DNA of 38,810 nt from the NCBI RefSeq assembly GCF_016612545.1, contig NZ_JAENRY010000051.1, positions 1 through 38,810 on the forward strand, read 5' to 3'. This DNA comes from Streptomyces sp. MBT65. GTDB taxonomy: Bacteria > Actinomycetota > Actinomycetes > Streptomycetales > Streptomycetaceae. Shown here in pieces: positions 16,651 through 24,329 of the stretch. The notes under the pieces were generated by a model. That model was not told the origin of the DNA. It worked only from the letters and a program-made list of their open reading frames with translations, and did not search any database. The position numbers and the translations under genes are program-made. Numbering within the stretch: the stretch's first letter is position 1; every line of letters starts with the position of its first letter.

Positions 16651-17259
16651 ATGCAGAGTCATCGGTCAACCCATTCCGCGCAGGATCGGCGAGTTCAGCG
16701 GTCGCGCTCGGTTCTCCTTGCAGCCGCCGTTCGCCTGGTGGTGGAACGTGAGACGACCGACATCGCGGTCACGGACATCACCGACGCGGCCGATGTCAGC
16801 CGCAAGCTCCTCTACCTGCACTACACGGACCGGGACGGGCTGCTCGTGGCAGCCGCGGCCGACCTGGTGGAGCGGGAACTGTTCCCGCGGGTCGACGAGT
16901 CGCCCGACGACCTGCGTGCGCAGGTACTGGTGCTGGCGTCCCACTTCGCCGAACGCAGGGTTTTCTATCGCGCCATGCTCACCGGCTCGTGCGCCTTCGC
17001 GATGACCAGGACGCTCAACGATCTGTTCGGCTCCCTCAATCAAGCGTTTGTTCGAGACCTGTATGCGGGTCTGGACAAGCAGACAGTGGACGACCTCGCT
17101 GCCTTCTTCACCGGAGGGGCGAGCCTGCTGCTCAACGAGTGGCTCGTCGACGGCGCGGACCCGCTTCGGCCACAGGACCTGGCAGACCGTCTCCTGCGCG
17201 TCGCCTCTGTCCTGGCCCCTGCCGCATCCCCCGCACCACAAGGAGATCGCCTTCCATGA
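16651..17259 (+). CDS. TetR-family transcriptional regulator
   Basis: The 202-residue protein starts MQSHRSTHSAQDRRVQRSRS; a longer frame to 16570 lacks a site and would overlap the divergent promoter. The helix-turn-helix lies at about residues 18-65 (ITDAADVSRKLLYLHYTDRD). The C-terminal domain has a conserved FFTGGASLLLNEWLVDG segment, as in many AcrR-like regulators. The stop overlaps the start of the hydrolase gene as ATGA, so the two are translationally coupled. It probably represses itself, the hydrolase and the divergent acyl-CoA ligase (inference from arrangement). Confidence 0.83.
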   Translation: MQSHRSTHSAQDRRVQRSRSVLLAAAVRLVVERETTDIAVTDITDAADVSRKLLYLHYTDRDGLLVAAAADLVERELFPRVDESPDDLRAQVLVLASHFAERRVFYRAMLTGSCAFAMTRTLNDLFGSLNQAFVRDLYAGLDKQTVDDLAAFFTGGASLLLNEWLVDGADPLRPQDLADRLLRVASVLAPAASPAPQGDRLP

Positions 17260-18878
17260 ACCTCTCCAGTCGGCTCACCCAGCGCCTGCAGCACCTTCCC
17301 CCGCCGACCACCCGTGACCTGGTCGTCGAGCACGATCTGCCGGTGCCCGTTCGCGATGGCGCCACCCTGCTCGCCGATCGCTGGTCCCCGGCCTCGGGCG
17401 GCGACGGGCTGCCGACGGCCTTGGTACGCAGCGCATACGGCCGGGCCGGTGCGAACGCGGCCCAACTGGCCAGGCCGCTGGCGGAGCGGGGCTTCCAGGT
17501 GGTGATCGTCAGCTCCCGCGGAACCTTCGGCTCGGGCGGGTCGTTCGACGCGTTCCGTTGCGAACGCGAGGACGGGCTGGACACCCTCGACTGGGTGGTG
17601 AAGCAGGCATGGTGCGGCGAATCCATGATCCTGGTCGGGGGCAGCTACCTCGGCTACACCGTCTGGTCGGTCGCCGATCAACTACCGCCTCAGGTCAAGG
17701 CCATCATCCCAGCGGTGTCCGAATCGGGGCTCACCCTGGACTGGCTGCCTCCTTCCGGCTTCAGCCTGGAGATCCCGTTCCTCTGGGGCACCCAGGTCGC
17801 CGAACAGGAACGCCCGCGCGCCGTGCTGCGCAACATGTTGGGCGAGCGGAAGAAGCTTCGGGCGATGCGCACGCTGCCGCTGAGCGAAGCCGACACGGCT
17901 GTGCTGGGGGAACACGTCGACTACGTACAGAACGTTCTCACTCACGACGCCGACGATCCGTTCTGGGCGCCCTTGGACCATCGCGAGCGGGTCGCCGACA
18001 TCACCGTGCCTGCCAGCCTGATCGGCGGCTGGTACGACTTCTTCCTCCCCGGCCAGCTCCGTGATTTCCGGACCCTGCAGGAAGCCGGGCGCCCCGCCCG
18101 GCTCACTGTCGGGCCGTGGCCGCACTTCTCCCTCCCACTGGGCGGCCAGATGGTGCGCGAAGCCCTGACATTCGGGCTCGCTCACGCCCAGAACGAGAAC
18201 CCGCCGGAGCGTGCGGCCGTGCGGCTGTACGTCATGGGGGAGAACACCTGGCGCGACTTCGACTCGTGGCCGCCTGAAGAATATGCCCCGCAGCGGTTCC
18301 ATCTCCATGCCGACGGCCTGCTCTCGACGGATCCGTCCGGCGAGTCCACTCCCGACAGCTACCGGTACGACCCGTCCGACCCCACCCCGGCGGTGGGCGG
18401 CGCGCGGATGACAGTGACGCAGCGGGCAGGCCGCGTCGACAACAAGGCATTGGAGGCGCGACCGGACGTGCTGACCTACACGACAGCCGTCCTCGATCAG
18501 GACGTCGAGGTCATCGGCGAGGTCGCCGCCGAGATCTGGTTCCGGTCCAGCCTGCCTTCGGCCGACGTGTTCGTCCGGCTGTGCGACGTGGACGAGCGCG
18601 GACGGTCCTTCAACATCTGTGACGGCCTCACCGCCCTTGTCGACGCCGATCGGGCTCACTCTGCCACCGTCGGGATGTGGCCCACCGCGCACCGGTTCAA
18701 GCGAGGCCACCGGATCCGGGTCCAGGTCTCCAGCGGCGCCTTCCCCCGGTACAACCGCAATCCCGGGACAGGGGAACCGCGCGCCACCGCGCACACCCTC
18801 CGCTCAGCCGACCAGCAGGTATTCCACGACCCACAGCATCCGTCCGCGATCCTGCTGCCCGTACGACAGGTCGATTGA
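17256..18878 (+). CDS. CocE/NonD-family hydrolase
   Basis: The 540-residue protein has an alpha/beta-hydrolase catalytic domain at about residues 25-300 with nucleophile Ser130 in GGSYLGY, Asp261 in GGWYDFFLPGQL and His290 in GPWPH. A jelly-roll domain follows from about residue 300 (VRLYVMGENTWRDFDSWPPE and HRIRVQVSSGAFPRYNRNP). These are the X-Pro dipeptidyl-peptidase and cocaine-esterase hallmarks. The family cleaves esters or acyl-peptide bonds; no signal peptide is seen, so it acts in the cytoplasm. AAGGAG precedes the ATG, which overlaps the TetR stop. With the divergent acyl-CoA ligase it could release and activate a carboxylic acid (inference). Confidence 0.88.
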   Translation: MNLSSRLTQRLQHLPPPTTRDLVVEHDLPVPVRDGATLLADRWSPASGGDGLPTALVRSAYGRAGANAAQLARPLAERGFQVVIVSSRGTFGSGGSFDAFRCEREDGLDTLDWVVKQAWCGESMILVGGSYLGYTVWSVADQLPPQVKAIIPAVSESGLTLDWLPPSGFSLEIPFLWGTQVAEQERPRAVLRNMLGERKKLRAMRTLPLSEADTAVLGEHVDYVQNVLTHDADDPFWAPLDHRERVADITVPASLIGGWYDFFLPGQLRDFRTLQEAGRPARLTVGPWPHFSLPLGGQMVREALTFGLAHAQNENPPERAAVRLYVMGENTWRDFDSWPPEEYAPQRFHLHADGLLSTDPSGESTPDSYRYDPSDPTPAVGGARMTVTQRAGRVDNKALEARPDVLTYTTAVLDQDVEVIGEVAAEIWFRSSLPSADVFVRLCDVDERGRSFNICDGLTALVDADRAHSATVGMWPTAHRFKRGHRIRVQVSSGAFPRYNRNPGTGEPRATAHTLRSADQQVFHDPQHPSAILLPVRQVD

Positions 18879-18982
18879 GGCGGTGCGGCAGGCCTGGCGG
18901 CCGGCGCGGCGACGCCCTGGACAACCGGCTCACGGAATCCAGATCGGCCTGCGGGTGCCGTCTGTCGGCGTTGGTCACCTTC

Positions 18983-19004
18983 GGACGGCCCAGGGACGGC
19001 CCAG
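18983..19004 (+). repeat. Two 11-bp tandem repeats
   Basis: GGACGGCCCAG occurs twice head to tail with no spacer, in non-coding sequence downstream of the hydrolase gene. It is probably a slippage product. Confidence 0.5.
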
Positions 19005-19059
19005 AGATAGTGCGGGACAACGCGTTGACCTGGCTGTGGAGCCGGGGTGTGATCACCCT

Positions 19060-19200
19060 ATGGGTTCCGGCAACAGCGCGACGGATGCAGGCGTGGCCGA
19101 CAACATGATCGTCGCTGGGCGGATCATCCTCGGGCTGAAGACGCTACGTGATCACCTCGGCTGCTCTCTGCATGAAGCCCTCGACGCCTACCCGTCCGCG
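19060..19200 (+). pseudogene. Truncated small protein, L7/L12 C-terminal-like motif
   Basis: From ATG 19060 the frame reads MGSGNSATDAGVADNMIVAG and continues with LGLKTLRDHLGCSLHEALDA. This helix resembles small actinobacterial proteins whose motif recalls the C-terminus of ribosomal protein L7/L12. In relatives a further RYExLRxxRP-type tail follows; here the sequence runs instead into the 3' end of the opposite HxlR gene. No ribosome binding site is visible. A 3'-truncated remnant is the likely reading. Confidence 0.35.
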
Positions 19201-19562
19201 GAGCGGGTGTCGTGGGCCTTGCGCAAGGACAGGACCTCGTCGACGTGCTCCTCGGCCCAGGTGGTGATCGGCTCCATGACGGGCCGCAGGGAGTGGCCCA
19301 GCGGGGTCAGTTCGTACTCCACGCGGGGCGGGACCTCGGCGAAGACCGTGCGGGTGAGCAGGCCGTCGCGTTCCATCCCCCGCAGTGTGTAGGTGAGGAC
19401 CCTGGGCGTCACGTGATGAAGCACCCCCCGCAGTTCGCTGAACCGCTTGGGGCCGTCACCCAGGTTCAGCACGATCAGCACCGACCATTTGTCACCGATT
19501 CGGTCGAGCACCAGCCGGGACGGGCAGCAGATCTCGGAGCCGTCGGCAGCTTCTTTCATCAT
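19188..19562 (-). CDS. HxlR-family transcriptional regulator
   Basis: The 124-residue form starts MMKEAADGSEICCPSRLVLD and contains the winged-helix core RIGDKWSVLIVLNLGDGPKR with FSELRGVLHHVTPRVLTYTL, then ERDGLLTRTVFAEVPPRVEY and LTPLGHSL, the standard HxlR pattern. The two neighbouring Cys (residues 12-13) suggest redox or electrophile sensing, as in HypR/QorR (inference). ATG 19562 (or 19559) was preferred to the ATG at 19640, because the longer form would translate through the palindromes at 19573-19612. It is divergent from an NAD(P)-binding oxidoreductase, a common pairing. Confidence 0.85.
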   Translation of the reverse strand: MMKEAADGSEICCPSRLVLDRIGDKWSVLIVLNLGDGPKRFSELRGVLHHVTPRVLTYTLRGMERDGLLTRTVFAEVPPRVEYELTPLGHSLRPVMEPITTWAEEHVDEVLSLRKAHDTRSADG

Positions 19563-19572
19563 ATCCAAAGGG

Positions 19573-19612
19573 TACTTCAGTATCTTTGAAGTAACCAGTA
19601 TCCCATTGATAC
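19573..19612. promoter_or_regulatory. Two palindromes between HxlR and oxidoreductase genes
   Basis: TACTTCA (19573-19579) and TGAAGTA (19587-19593) are perfect inverted arms with a 7-base spacer. GTATC (19598-19602) and GATAC (19608-19612) form a second, smaller palindrome beside them. They lie just upstream of the HxlR start and 56-95 bases before the oxidoreductase start, and fit binding by a dimeric HxlR protein that controls both genes. Confidence 0.55.
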
Positions 19613-19667
19613 CTTCCCGTTGAAGGCGTGTGCGCGGCACACGCGATGACTACAAGGAGGTCATGGG

Positions 19668-20291
19668 ATGCGCATCTTGCTGTTCGGAGCCACCGGGATG
19701 ATCGGCAGCCGGGTCGCTGCCGAGGCGGGCGAGCGGGGCCACGAGGTGACCGGTGCCACGCGCAGCGGGAAGGACGGCACCCTCGCGGCGGACGCGAGCG
19801 ACGCCGACACCGTCGCGCGCCTGGCGGCCGGCCACGACGCGGTGGTCCTGGCGGTGTCACCGCCACGGGGCGGCATCGAGGCCACCGAGTCACTGCTGGA
19901 GGTGGGCCGTGGCGTACTGGACGGCGTACGCAGGGCCGGGGTGCGTCGCCTGGTCGTGGTGGGCGGTGCGGGCATCCTGGAGGTATCCCCCGGTGTACGG
20001 GTCATCGACACCCCCGGGTTCCCCGAGGACGCCCTGCCGCCGGTTCGCGCCCAGGTGGCGCTGTTCGAGCTTGTCCGCGACAACGCCGACGACCTGGAAT
20101 GGACCTACCTCTCCCCGCCCGCGGTGATCACGCCTGGCGAGCGCACGGGCGCGTACCGGACAGGCGATCACCAACTGCTCAGCGACGGCGAGGGCAACAG
20201 CCACATCAGCACCGAGGACTACGCCGTCGCTCTCGTCGACGAGCTGGAGCAGGGCGAGCTCACCCGCCGCCTCGTCCACGTCGCGTACTGA
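19668..20291 (+). CDS. NAD(P)-binding oxidoreductase (NmrA/SDR-a like)
   Basis: The 207-residue protein opens with MRILLFGATGMIGSRVAAEA, the GATGxxG nucleotide-binding loop of atypical SDRs. It has VVVGGAGILEV near residue 100 and a C-terminal NSHISTEDYAVALVDELE segment typical of the YesF/NmrA-like NAD(P)H-binding group. It lacks the classical YxxxK pair. Members act as quinone or NADPH-sensing reductases; the substrate here is unknown. AAGGAGG lies seven bases before the ATG. Divergence from the HxlR gene suggests induction by a reactive electrophile. Confidence 0.85.
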   Translation: MRILLFGATGMIGSRVAAEAGERGHEVTGATRSGKDGTLAADASDADTVARLAAGHDAVVLAVSPPRGGIEATESLLEVGRGVLDGVRRAGVRRLVVVGGAGILEVSPGVRVIDTPGFPEDALPPVRAQVALFELVRDNADDLEWTYLSPPAVITPGERTGAYRTGDHQLLSDGEGNSHISTEDYAVALVDELEQGELTRRLVHVAY

Positions 20292-20372
20292 CCGGCTCAC
20301 ACAAACGGAAATGTTGGCACGTCACCGGCACGTGTGGTGTGGGTTGCCAACCACATACCAGAGGACCACCAC

Positions 20373-20774
20373 ATGACGAACAACAACAGCACCGCGGACG
20401 CGGTCGGCGTAGTCGAGGCGTACATGCATGCGCTGCAGATCAAGGACACTGACACGATCTTGCGGCTCTACGCCGACGAGGCCGAGATCATCCCCGAGAA
20501 CTTGCCCAGCCTGCGCGGCCGCGACGCCGTTGACTCCTTCTACGCCAGCACCTTCGCCGCCATCGGGATAGAGGTCAACGTGGAGGTGGTCTCGACCGAG
20601 GTTTACGACGAGATCGCGATCGTCCGGTCCGAGCAGCCCGTCACGGTGATTGCCGTGGCCGACGGCACGCGCTCCCAGGCCTACTTCCGCGAGCTGTTCG
20701 TGCTGCGTCGCACCCCGGACGGGTGGCGCATCCACAAGTACATGTTCTCCCAGGACCCGGCGCAGGCCCAGTAG
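20373..20774 (+). CDS. SnoaL/NTF2-like protein (DUF4440/SgcJ type)
   Basis: The 133-residue protein starts MTNNNSTADAVGVVEAYMHA and has the cone-shaped NTF2 fold pattern: an N-terminal helix, LYADEAEIIPENLPSLRGRD, and C-terminal strands ending in ELFVLRRTPDGWRIHKYMFS. Proteins of this kind are small-molecule-binding enzymes or ketosteroid-isomerase-like factors. The ATG follows GAGGA; the frame is open 13 codons further upstream without a site. It follows the oxidoreductase gene by 81 bases on the same strand and may belong to the same electrophile-response unit. Confidence 0.8.
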   Translation: MTNNNSTADAVGVVEAYMHALQIKDTDTILRLYADEAEIIPENLPSLRGRDAVDSFYASTFAAIGIEVNVEVVSTEVYDEIAIVRSEQPVTVIAVADGTRSQAYFRELFVLRRTPDGWRIHKYMFSQDPAQAQ

Positions 20775-20836
20775 GGCTTGGTCATGTTCATCTGTAGGTG
20801 GTGTGTCTGCCTGCTCGTTGGTGTCGTTGGTGTGGT

Positions 20837-21106
20837 GTGACACCTGAGGAGATGGCCGGGGCCCGGGAGGGCTTGGCCTACATCGGTGCGGGCGACTGCG
20901 TCACCACCGCCAAACGCCGCCCGCCGGGCGGTGAGCTCACCCTCACCGAGCGGACCGAGAACCGGGCCCTGTCCGCGGCCCGGGCACCTGTCGAACGAGG
21001 TACGGCACGGCTGAAGTCCTGGCAGATCTTCCGCAGATCCCGCATCAGTCCCAACCGTATGAGCGTCATCGCCAAAGCCGTCCTCACCCTGGAGAAGCAG
21101 CGCTGA
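20837..21106 (+). pseudogene. IS5-type transposase, C-terminal fragment
   Basis: The frame reads GDCVTTAKRRPPGGELTLTE, then NRALSAARAPVERGTARLKS and SPNRMSVIAKAVLTLEKQR before the TGA at 21104. The VNRALSxxRAPVERxxAxLK pattern carries the final acidic residue of the DDE domain in IS5-like (DDE_Tnp_4) transposases. About two thirds of the gene is missing. The 60 bases before it (GGGCTTGGTCATGTTCATC and following) look non-coding and could be the element's left end joined to its 3' part by an internal deletion. Confidence 0.6.
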
Positions 21107-21135
21107 AAACGGTCAGTGTTCCCGCGGGCCCGAGT

Positions 21136-21756
21136 TCAGCACTCGCCGTAGAGCGCCGCGATGGCCGTCTCGCGGATCGCGGTTTCGGCGCTGTCCCAGG
21201 ACCACCCGGCATCGACGACGAGGGTGCGCCAGCCGTGCGGGCCGAACCAGAGCCAGAGCAGGTCGCCGGTCTCCGCCGCCGTGTAGCGCGGGCGCGGTGT
21301 GAGGGCGTGCAGGTGGTGTGCCGCGTCGCTCATCGCCGCACGGGAGCCGCCGGTGGCCCGCTCCCACAGGGCCATGCCGTCCTCGTGCACGGGCAGCGCC
21401 AGCCGGATCGCCTCGTGCACAGTGAACTGTGACTCGCTGCCGAAGCGGGTGCCCGCCGCCAGCGCCGCGAGGACCTCGCGCGGCGTGCACAGTTGCCGCA
21501 ACTGCTTCATCGCCTCGTCGCAGCGACCCGCGATCACGGCCGCGTCGATGATGCGGTCCATGATCTCGCGCTTGCTGCCGACGCTGGCAAATACGGTCTT
21601 CGGCGACACGCCCGCCGCGGCGGCGATGTCCGCGACCGTCACCAACGCGTAGCCGCGTTGGCCGAACAGCTCCGTCGCGGCCCGCAGGATGACCTCCCGC
21701 GTTTGCGCCGCCGCCTTCTCCCGCAGCGGGGAGGCGTAGGCGCGCTTGGTCGGCAT
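21136..21756 (-). CDS. TetR-family transcriptional regulator
   Basis: The 206-residue form begins MPTKRAYASPLREKAAAQTR; an extension to 21807 would cover the promoter and was not used. The helix-turn-helix is at about residues 20-65 (ELFGQRGYALVTVADIAAAA with GVSPKTVFASVGSKREIMD). The C-terminal domain ends LLWLWFGPHGWRTLVVDAGW. It is divergent from a SnoaL-like gene, with a 13-base palindrome in the spacer. It probably represses that gene; the ligand is unknown. Confidence 0.85.
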   Translation of the reverse strand: MPTKRAYASPLREKAAAQTREVILRAATELFGQRGYALVTVADIAAAAGVSPKTVFASVGSKREIMDRIIDAAVIAGRCDEAMKQLRQLCTPREVLAALAAGTRFGSESQFTVHEAIRLALPVHEDGMALWERATGGSRAAMSDAAHHLHALTPRPRYTAAETGDLLWLWFGPHGWRTLVVDAGWSWDSAETAIRETAIAALYGEC

Positions 21757-21798
21757 GGCCGTCACTATACCTGCCGGACCTCCTGGATATACTATCGT

Positions 21799-21811
21799 CC
21801 TATTCAATAGG
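21799..21811. promoter_or_regulatory. 13-bp palindrome, TetR operator candidate
   Basis: CCTATT-C-AATAGG is a perfect odd palindrome in the 116-base spacer between the divergent TetR and SnoaL-like genes, 61 bases before the latter's start. It is a plausible operator for the adjacent TetR protein. Confidence 0.5.
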
Positions 21812-21872
21812 CTCCTGTTGGAGTCAATTCGGCGGGGCGACTCGTCCGCCGACCCACAACCGCGGAGTTCCC

Positions 21873-22469
21873 ATGGGCAGCAACGCCACCGACAGCGCGC
21901 ACTCCCTCTTCAGGGTCATAGAGACCGGCGACCCGGCACTTGCCGCGGAGGTCGTCCACGCCGACTTCCACAACCGGGAGGCGGTCAACTCTCCCGCCGC
22001 CTGCGCGATCCCCGGACCGGCCGGGGTGCTCGCCTCCGGCGCCTGGATGCGCTCGGCGTTCACCGACCTGCGCTTCCCCGTTCTCGACACGGGCGTCGAT
22101 GACGAGCGCGGACGGGTGTTCGTCCGGGTGCGCATGCGGGGGCGGCACACCGGGCCGTTCGTGCTCTTCCGCGACGGGACGCTGGAGAGGGTCATGCCGC
22201 CGACCGGACGTGAGCTGGACTATGAGCAGATCCATGTACTGACCGTGCGCGACGGGAAGGTGATCGGGCATGAGGCCGTCCGCGACGACATGACCATGCT
22301 CGGCCAGCTCGGCGTCTTCCCGCCGACCCCTGCCCTGATGGCGCGGCTCGCCGGATGGAAGCTCACCGGCCGCGACCGGCGCGCGGCGGCAGCCGTCTCA
22401 ACGCGTGCGGCGGAGGCCGCGCAGGATGCAGAGGGCACGGGGACGGTACAGCGAACCACCTCGGCATGA
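21873..22469 (+). CDS. SnoaL-like polyketide cyclase/ester cyclase family protein
   Basis: The 198-residue protein has one NTF2-like domain: HSLFRVIETGDPALAAEVVH, then FHNREAV, AWMRSAFTDLRFPVLDTGVD and GHEAVRDDMTMLGQLGVFP. This pattern occurs in SnoaL-like ester cyclases, which bind small hydrophobic ligands. After about residue 155 comes a basic, alanine-rich tail (RRAAAAVSTRAAEAAQDAEG) that is probably disordered. GCGGAG precedes the ATG. Its stop overlaps the ATG of the following regulator remnant as ATGA, so they were once co-translated. It is divergent from a TetR gene that likely represses it. Confidence 0.8.
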   Translation: MGSNATDSAHSLFRVIETGDPALAAEVVHADFHNREAVNSPAACAIPGPAGVLASGAWMRSAFTDLRFPVLDTGVDDERGRVFVRVRMRGRHTGPFVLFRDGTLERVMPPTGRELDYEQIHVLTVRDGKVIGHEAVRDDMTMLGQLGVFPPTPALMARLAGWKLTGRDRRAAAAVSTRAAEAAQDAEGTGTVQRTTSA

Positions 22470-23513
22470 CGCTGCGCGGCTGGCGCGAGCGCATGTCGCC
22501 GCGGGACGGCGGGCTGGAGGCCGGCGGGGAGCGGCACATCCCCGGACTGCGCCGCGAGGAACCGGCCCGTCCGGCAGGCATGTCGGTCGACTACCTGGTG
22601 CTGCTGGAACAAGGCCGCGCGCAATCCCTCGGCCCAAGTGGTCACCGCACTGGCACGCGCACTGCGTCTCGACCCGTCCGAGCGTGACCATCTGTTCCGC
22701 TGTGCCAACCTCGCATCGCCCTCCGCCGGGACCATCTCCAGGCGGACACCCATGAGCGTGCGTCGACTGGTACATCAGTGGGGAGTGGTCCCCGCCGGGG
22801 TCTTCGCCGCTGACTGGACTGTCATCGGCTGGAACAGGAGGTGGACGGCCGCGGTCGGCGATCCCCGCACGTACGGATGGGAGGCGCACAATCTCGTCGC
22901 CGGGATGTTCCAGGCGAGAGCCGGGCGAGGGTGGGACCCGGATGCGGCATGGCCCGTTCGGACGTGGAGAGGCAGCGACGCCGAGGAGGAGGACCTCGTC
23001 GCAGACCTGCGTATGACAGCGGCCGCCCATCCCCGTGACGCACACCCCACCTCACTCGTCGAAGGCCTGCTTCTACGCGAACCGGCGTTCGACCGACTGT
23101 GGTTCACCGGCACGGCCGCCCCCTGGGCCGGCGGCCGCGGGACCATAGAACATCCAGGGGTGGGTGACATCACCGTCGACATCGACGTTCTGATGCCTGC
23201 CGGCACCGACCTCAGGATCCTCACGTGTACGACCGCGGCCGAGACCGCCGACGCGGAGAAGGCAGACGCTCTGCGTGCGGCCTGTCATCTGACAGGAAAA
23301 GAGCTAGTACATCCAGATCCAGAGATCTCCGGCCGCGCCCGAGGAGTGCACTCCGGGCTGCCGCCTGCCGCATCTATCGGTCGAGTTCGAGGTGACCCCG
23401 CAGACCCGGCGCGTGTGAGTGCGCCGATCCGAGCAGGAGGACGCGGCGGCCGGTCGGCCGAGGGCCCACGAGTCGGCACGGCCGCGCAGCATGCGGATCC
23501 CGGCGGCCTGTAA
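22466..23513 (+). pseudogene. MmyB-type XRE-family regulator, frameshifted
   Basis: Frame one gives LRGWRERMSPRDGGLEAGGE, PGLRREEPARPAGMSVDYLV and LLEQGRA, the start of an XRE helix-turn-helix. A one-base loss near 22618-22630 breaks it. The rest follows in the next frame: QVVTALARALRLDPSERDHL, then the MmyB-like sensor domain with LVHQWGVVPAGVFAADWTVI and IGWNRRWTAAVGDP, to about 23320. The last 60 codons to the stop at 23511 show no similarity and probably belong to unrelated DNA. The ATG overlaps the SnoaL-like stop. MmyB-type regulators usually control divergent oxidoreductase genes; none is next to this one. A single-base sequencing error remains possible for the frameshift, but not for the foreign tail. 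Confidence 0.65.
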
Positions 23514-23591
23514 CCAGGCGACCTCTCGGGCGGTGACGCGCGCGGTGCCGCGAGTGTGGCGGTGTCGATGTTGGTCGGCACGCGCCAGGCG

Positions 23592-23715
23592 CTCAGCGGT
23601 CTTTCACTCAATGTGGACGGCGCTTCCACCGCCGACGGGGCCAACATCAACCAGTACACGTACACCAACGCCGCTCGGGAGCAGTGGCGGATCGTCAGCG
23701 TTCAGCCCGAACTGT
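23592..23715 (+). pseudogene. Ricin-type beta-trefoil (CBM13) fragment
   Basis: A short plus-strand stretch reads LSLNVDGASTADGANINQYT and then NAAREQWRIV. This is one subdomain of a ricin-type lectin repeat with its QxW motif (here EQWRI). No start, signal peptide or partner domain is present. It is the debris of a secreted carbohydrate-binding protein, not obviously derived from the intact CBM13 at 35285, whose repeats use CQQW. Confidence 0.5.
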
Positions 23716-23750
23716 CGCAGGCAGCAAAGCGATGCGGATGTGACGGCCCG

Positions 23751-24053
23751 TCAGCCGGGCCGGGGGGCATCCGCTGCTCCGGGCCGGGCGGGCCGGGCTC
23801 CGGGGCCGGGCGTCGCGGTGATGTCGCGGACGGCGGCGATCTCGTGGCCGGAGGTGCAGGTGATGACCGAGTGGACCGGTGCTCCGCAGTCGCGATGGAT
23901 CAGCGTGACCGTGGGCCCGGGCGCGTCGACAAGCCAGTGTTCGGCCCAGGCTTTGAGGGCGACCAGGGTGGGAGCGAGGCTGAGTCCTTTGTCGGTGAGC
24001 CGGTACTCCTCCTCAACACGTCCGGGCTCTTCGGCCACCAGGAGACACTGCAC
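23751..24053 (-). pseudogene. HxlR-family regulator, N-terminally truncated
   Basis: The frame contains EEEYRLTDKGLSLAPTLVAL, KAWAEHWL and VTLIHRDCGAPVHSVITC, the C-terminal half of a HxlR-family regulator with a zinc-ribbon-like CG-containing tail. The winged-helix core (GDKWxxxIL) that should precede it is absent; sequence upstream of 24053 is unrelated. The alanine/proline-rich end may also be altered. Confidence 0.55.
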
Positions 24054-24159
24054 CGGGCCGGGGAGGTTCTCGCGGCCTGCACCAGGTGACCGAGGGCCCT
24101 CGTGACGGCTCCGCGCCCCGCCGCATCGCCGTCGAAGGGGCCGGCCGCGGATCGTCGTG

Positions 24160-24178
24160 GATCTCCATGGTGGAGATC
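24160..24178. promoter_or_regulatory. 19-bp odd palindrome
   Basis: GATCTCCA and TGGAGATC flank a 3-base centre. It lies in the gap between the HxlR remnant and the secreted hydrolase. It may be the operator of the lost HxlR gene or a chance hairpin. Confidence 0.3.
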
Positions 24179-24297
24179 GCCGCGGTCCGCCGGACCGGCT
24201 CGGGGTGAGACGCGACCGCTCCGCAAGGCGTGCCAGGAGAGGGCCGTGACGGACCGCCCGTGCGGAGACGGAGCTCGTCGGGGCGGTCGCGCGTGGG

Positions 24298-24317
24298 GGA
24301 CGGCGTGCGTGCCGTCC
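24298..24317 (-). terminator. Terminator hairpin of the secreted hydrolase gene
   Basis: GGACGGC and GCCGTCC form a 7-bp stem with a 6-base loop, starting 13 bases after the stop codon of the minus-strand hydrolase gene. GACCGCCC and GGGCGGTC at 24252-24288 could form a second stem just beyond. Confidence 0.55.
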
Positions 24318-24329
24318 GTCGGTCCCGGC

